Under the pieces are notes generated by a model that ran no database searches, was not told the DNA's origin, and saw only the letters and a program-made list of their open reading frames with translations. 29,757 nt of DNA. Origin: Patescibacteria group bacterium. GTDB lineage: Bacteria; Patescibacteriota; Minisyncoccia; Minisyncoccales; DG-74-1. The translations under genes were made by a program, and so were the position numbers. Position 1 is the first letter of the stretch, and each line of letters starts with the position of its first letter. The DNA is taken from positions 1 to 29,757 of the forward strand of contig JASEJL010000001.1 of assembly GCA_030016465.1 (NCBI GenBank), given 5' to 3'. Shown piece after piece: positions 29,749-29,757 of the stretch.

Positions 29749-29757
29749 GTTTGGGCA

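Noticed and set aside
1..29757. CRISPR array or Cas genes
   Set aside because: No regularly spaced direct repeats of 23-40 bp with unique spacers; the regular repeats I saw are coding (kinase) or the 7-bp tsaE repeat.

Overview
This is an AT-rich bacterial chromosome segment containing the dnaA-dnaN region. I infer a candidate-phyla-radiation (Patescibacteria, Parcubacteria-like) genome. The reasons are small, compact genes, promoters whose -10 box lies only a few bases before the start codon, a lamin-tail-domain relic, zinc-ribbon and HTH relics of types I associate with that group, and inteins and homing endonucleases in housekeeping genes. TGA is used as a normal stop (yebC; the PAS protein), so the code looks standard. 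Placement rests on gene content only; no rRNA is present.

Layout. 1-3628 (minus): the RNA ligase gene rtcB, running off the left edge, split at its catalytic cysteine by a 511-residue LAGLIDADG intein. A separate LAGLIDADG gene lies directly upstream, and its N-terminus copies the rtcB N-terminus. 3629-6450 (plus): dnaA and dnaN, with a possible origin in the AT-rich spacer before dnaA. 6447-9623: a class A penicillin-binding protein (minus) and tyrS (plus), divergent from a 39-bp spacer. 9624-12530: a gene-poor stretch with a structured element after tyrS, a 35-residue acidic peptide gene behind a strong promoter, a wrecked zinc-ribbon/PD-(D/E)XK nuclease gene, yebC, a decayed lamin-tail membrane protein, and a strongly structured RNA of about 130 nt. 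12526-15327: a PilB/GspE-type ATPase (minus), then tsaE and a stand-alone 5'-3' exonuclease (plus, overlapping).

15345-26010 (plus) is the accessory core: a sensory region rare for such a reduced genome. It holds a PocR-like domain, a conserved small protein, a PAS protein and a membrane HAMP protein that both lack kinase domains but share the same coiled-coil tail, two FIST proteins (one membrane-anchored), a DJ-1/PfpI protein, a histidine kinase whose N-terminal coil has four 28-residue repeats, and two CheY-like receivers. Broken genes are interspersed: a methyltransferase, a flavodoxin, and a second exonuclease copy. Most of the region (16.3-26.3 kb) is bounded by two inverted copies of a repeat of about 220 bp. 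My model is a split-input two-component network in which separately encoded sensors feed one kinase through coiled coils; that is inference.

26011-29757 is a decay zone: tRNA-Gly(GCC), tRNA-Ile with anticodon UAU, a GC-rich perfect hairpin, and remnants of a hypothetical gene, an HTH protein and two transposases. The last is an IS481-like integrase with several frameshifts.

Two recurrent regulatory patterns stand out. Several genes have a -10 box ending about 7-8 bases before the start codon, predicting leaderless mRNA. An AAAGGTYG element lies 37-49 bases upstream of five start codons, in four cases just after a perfect or near-perfect palindrome.
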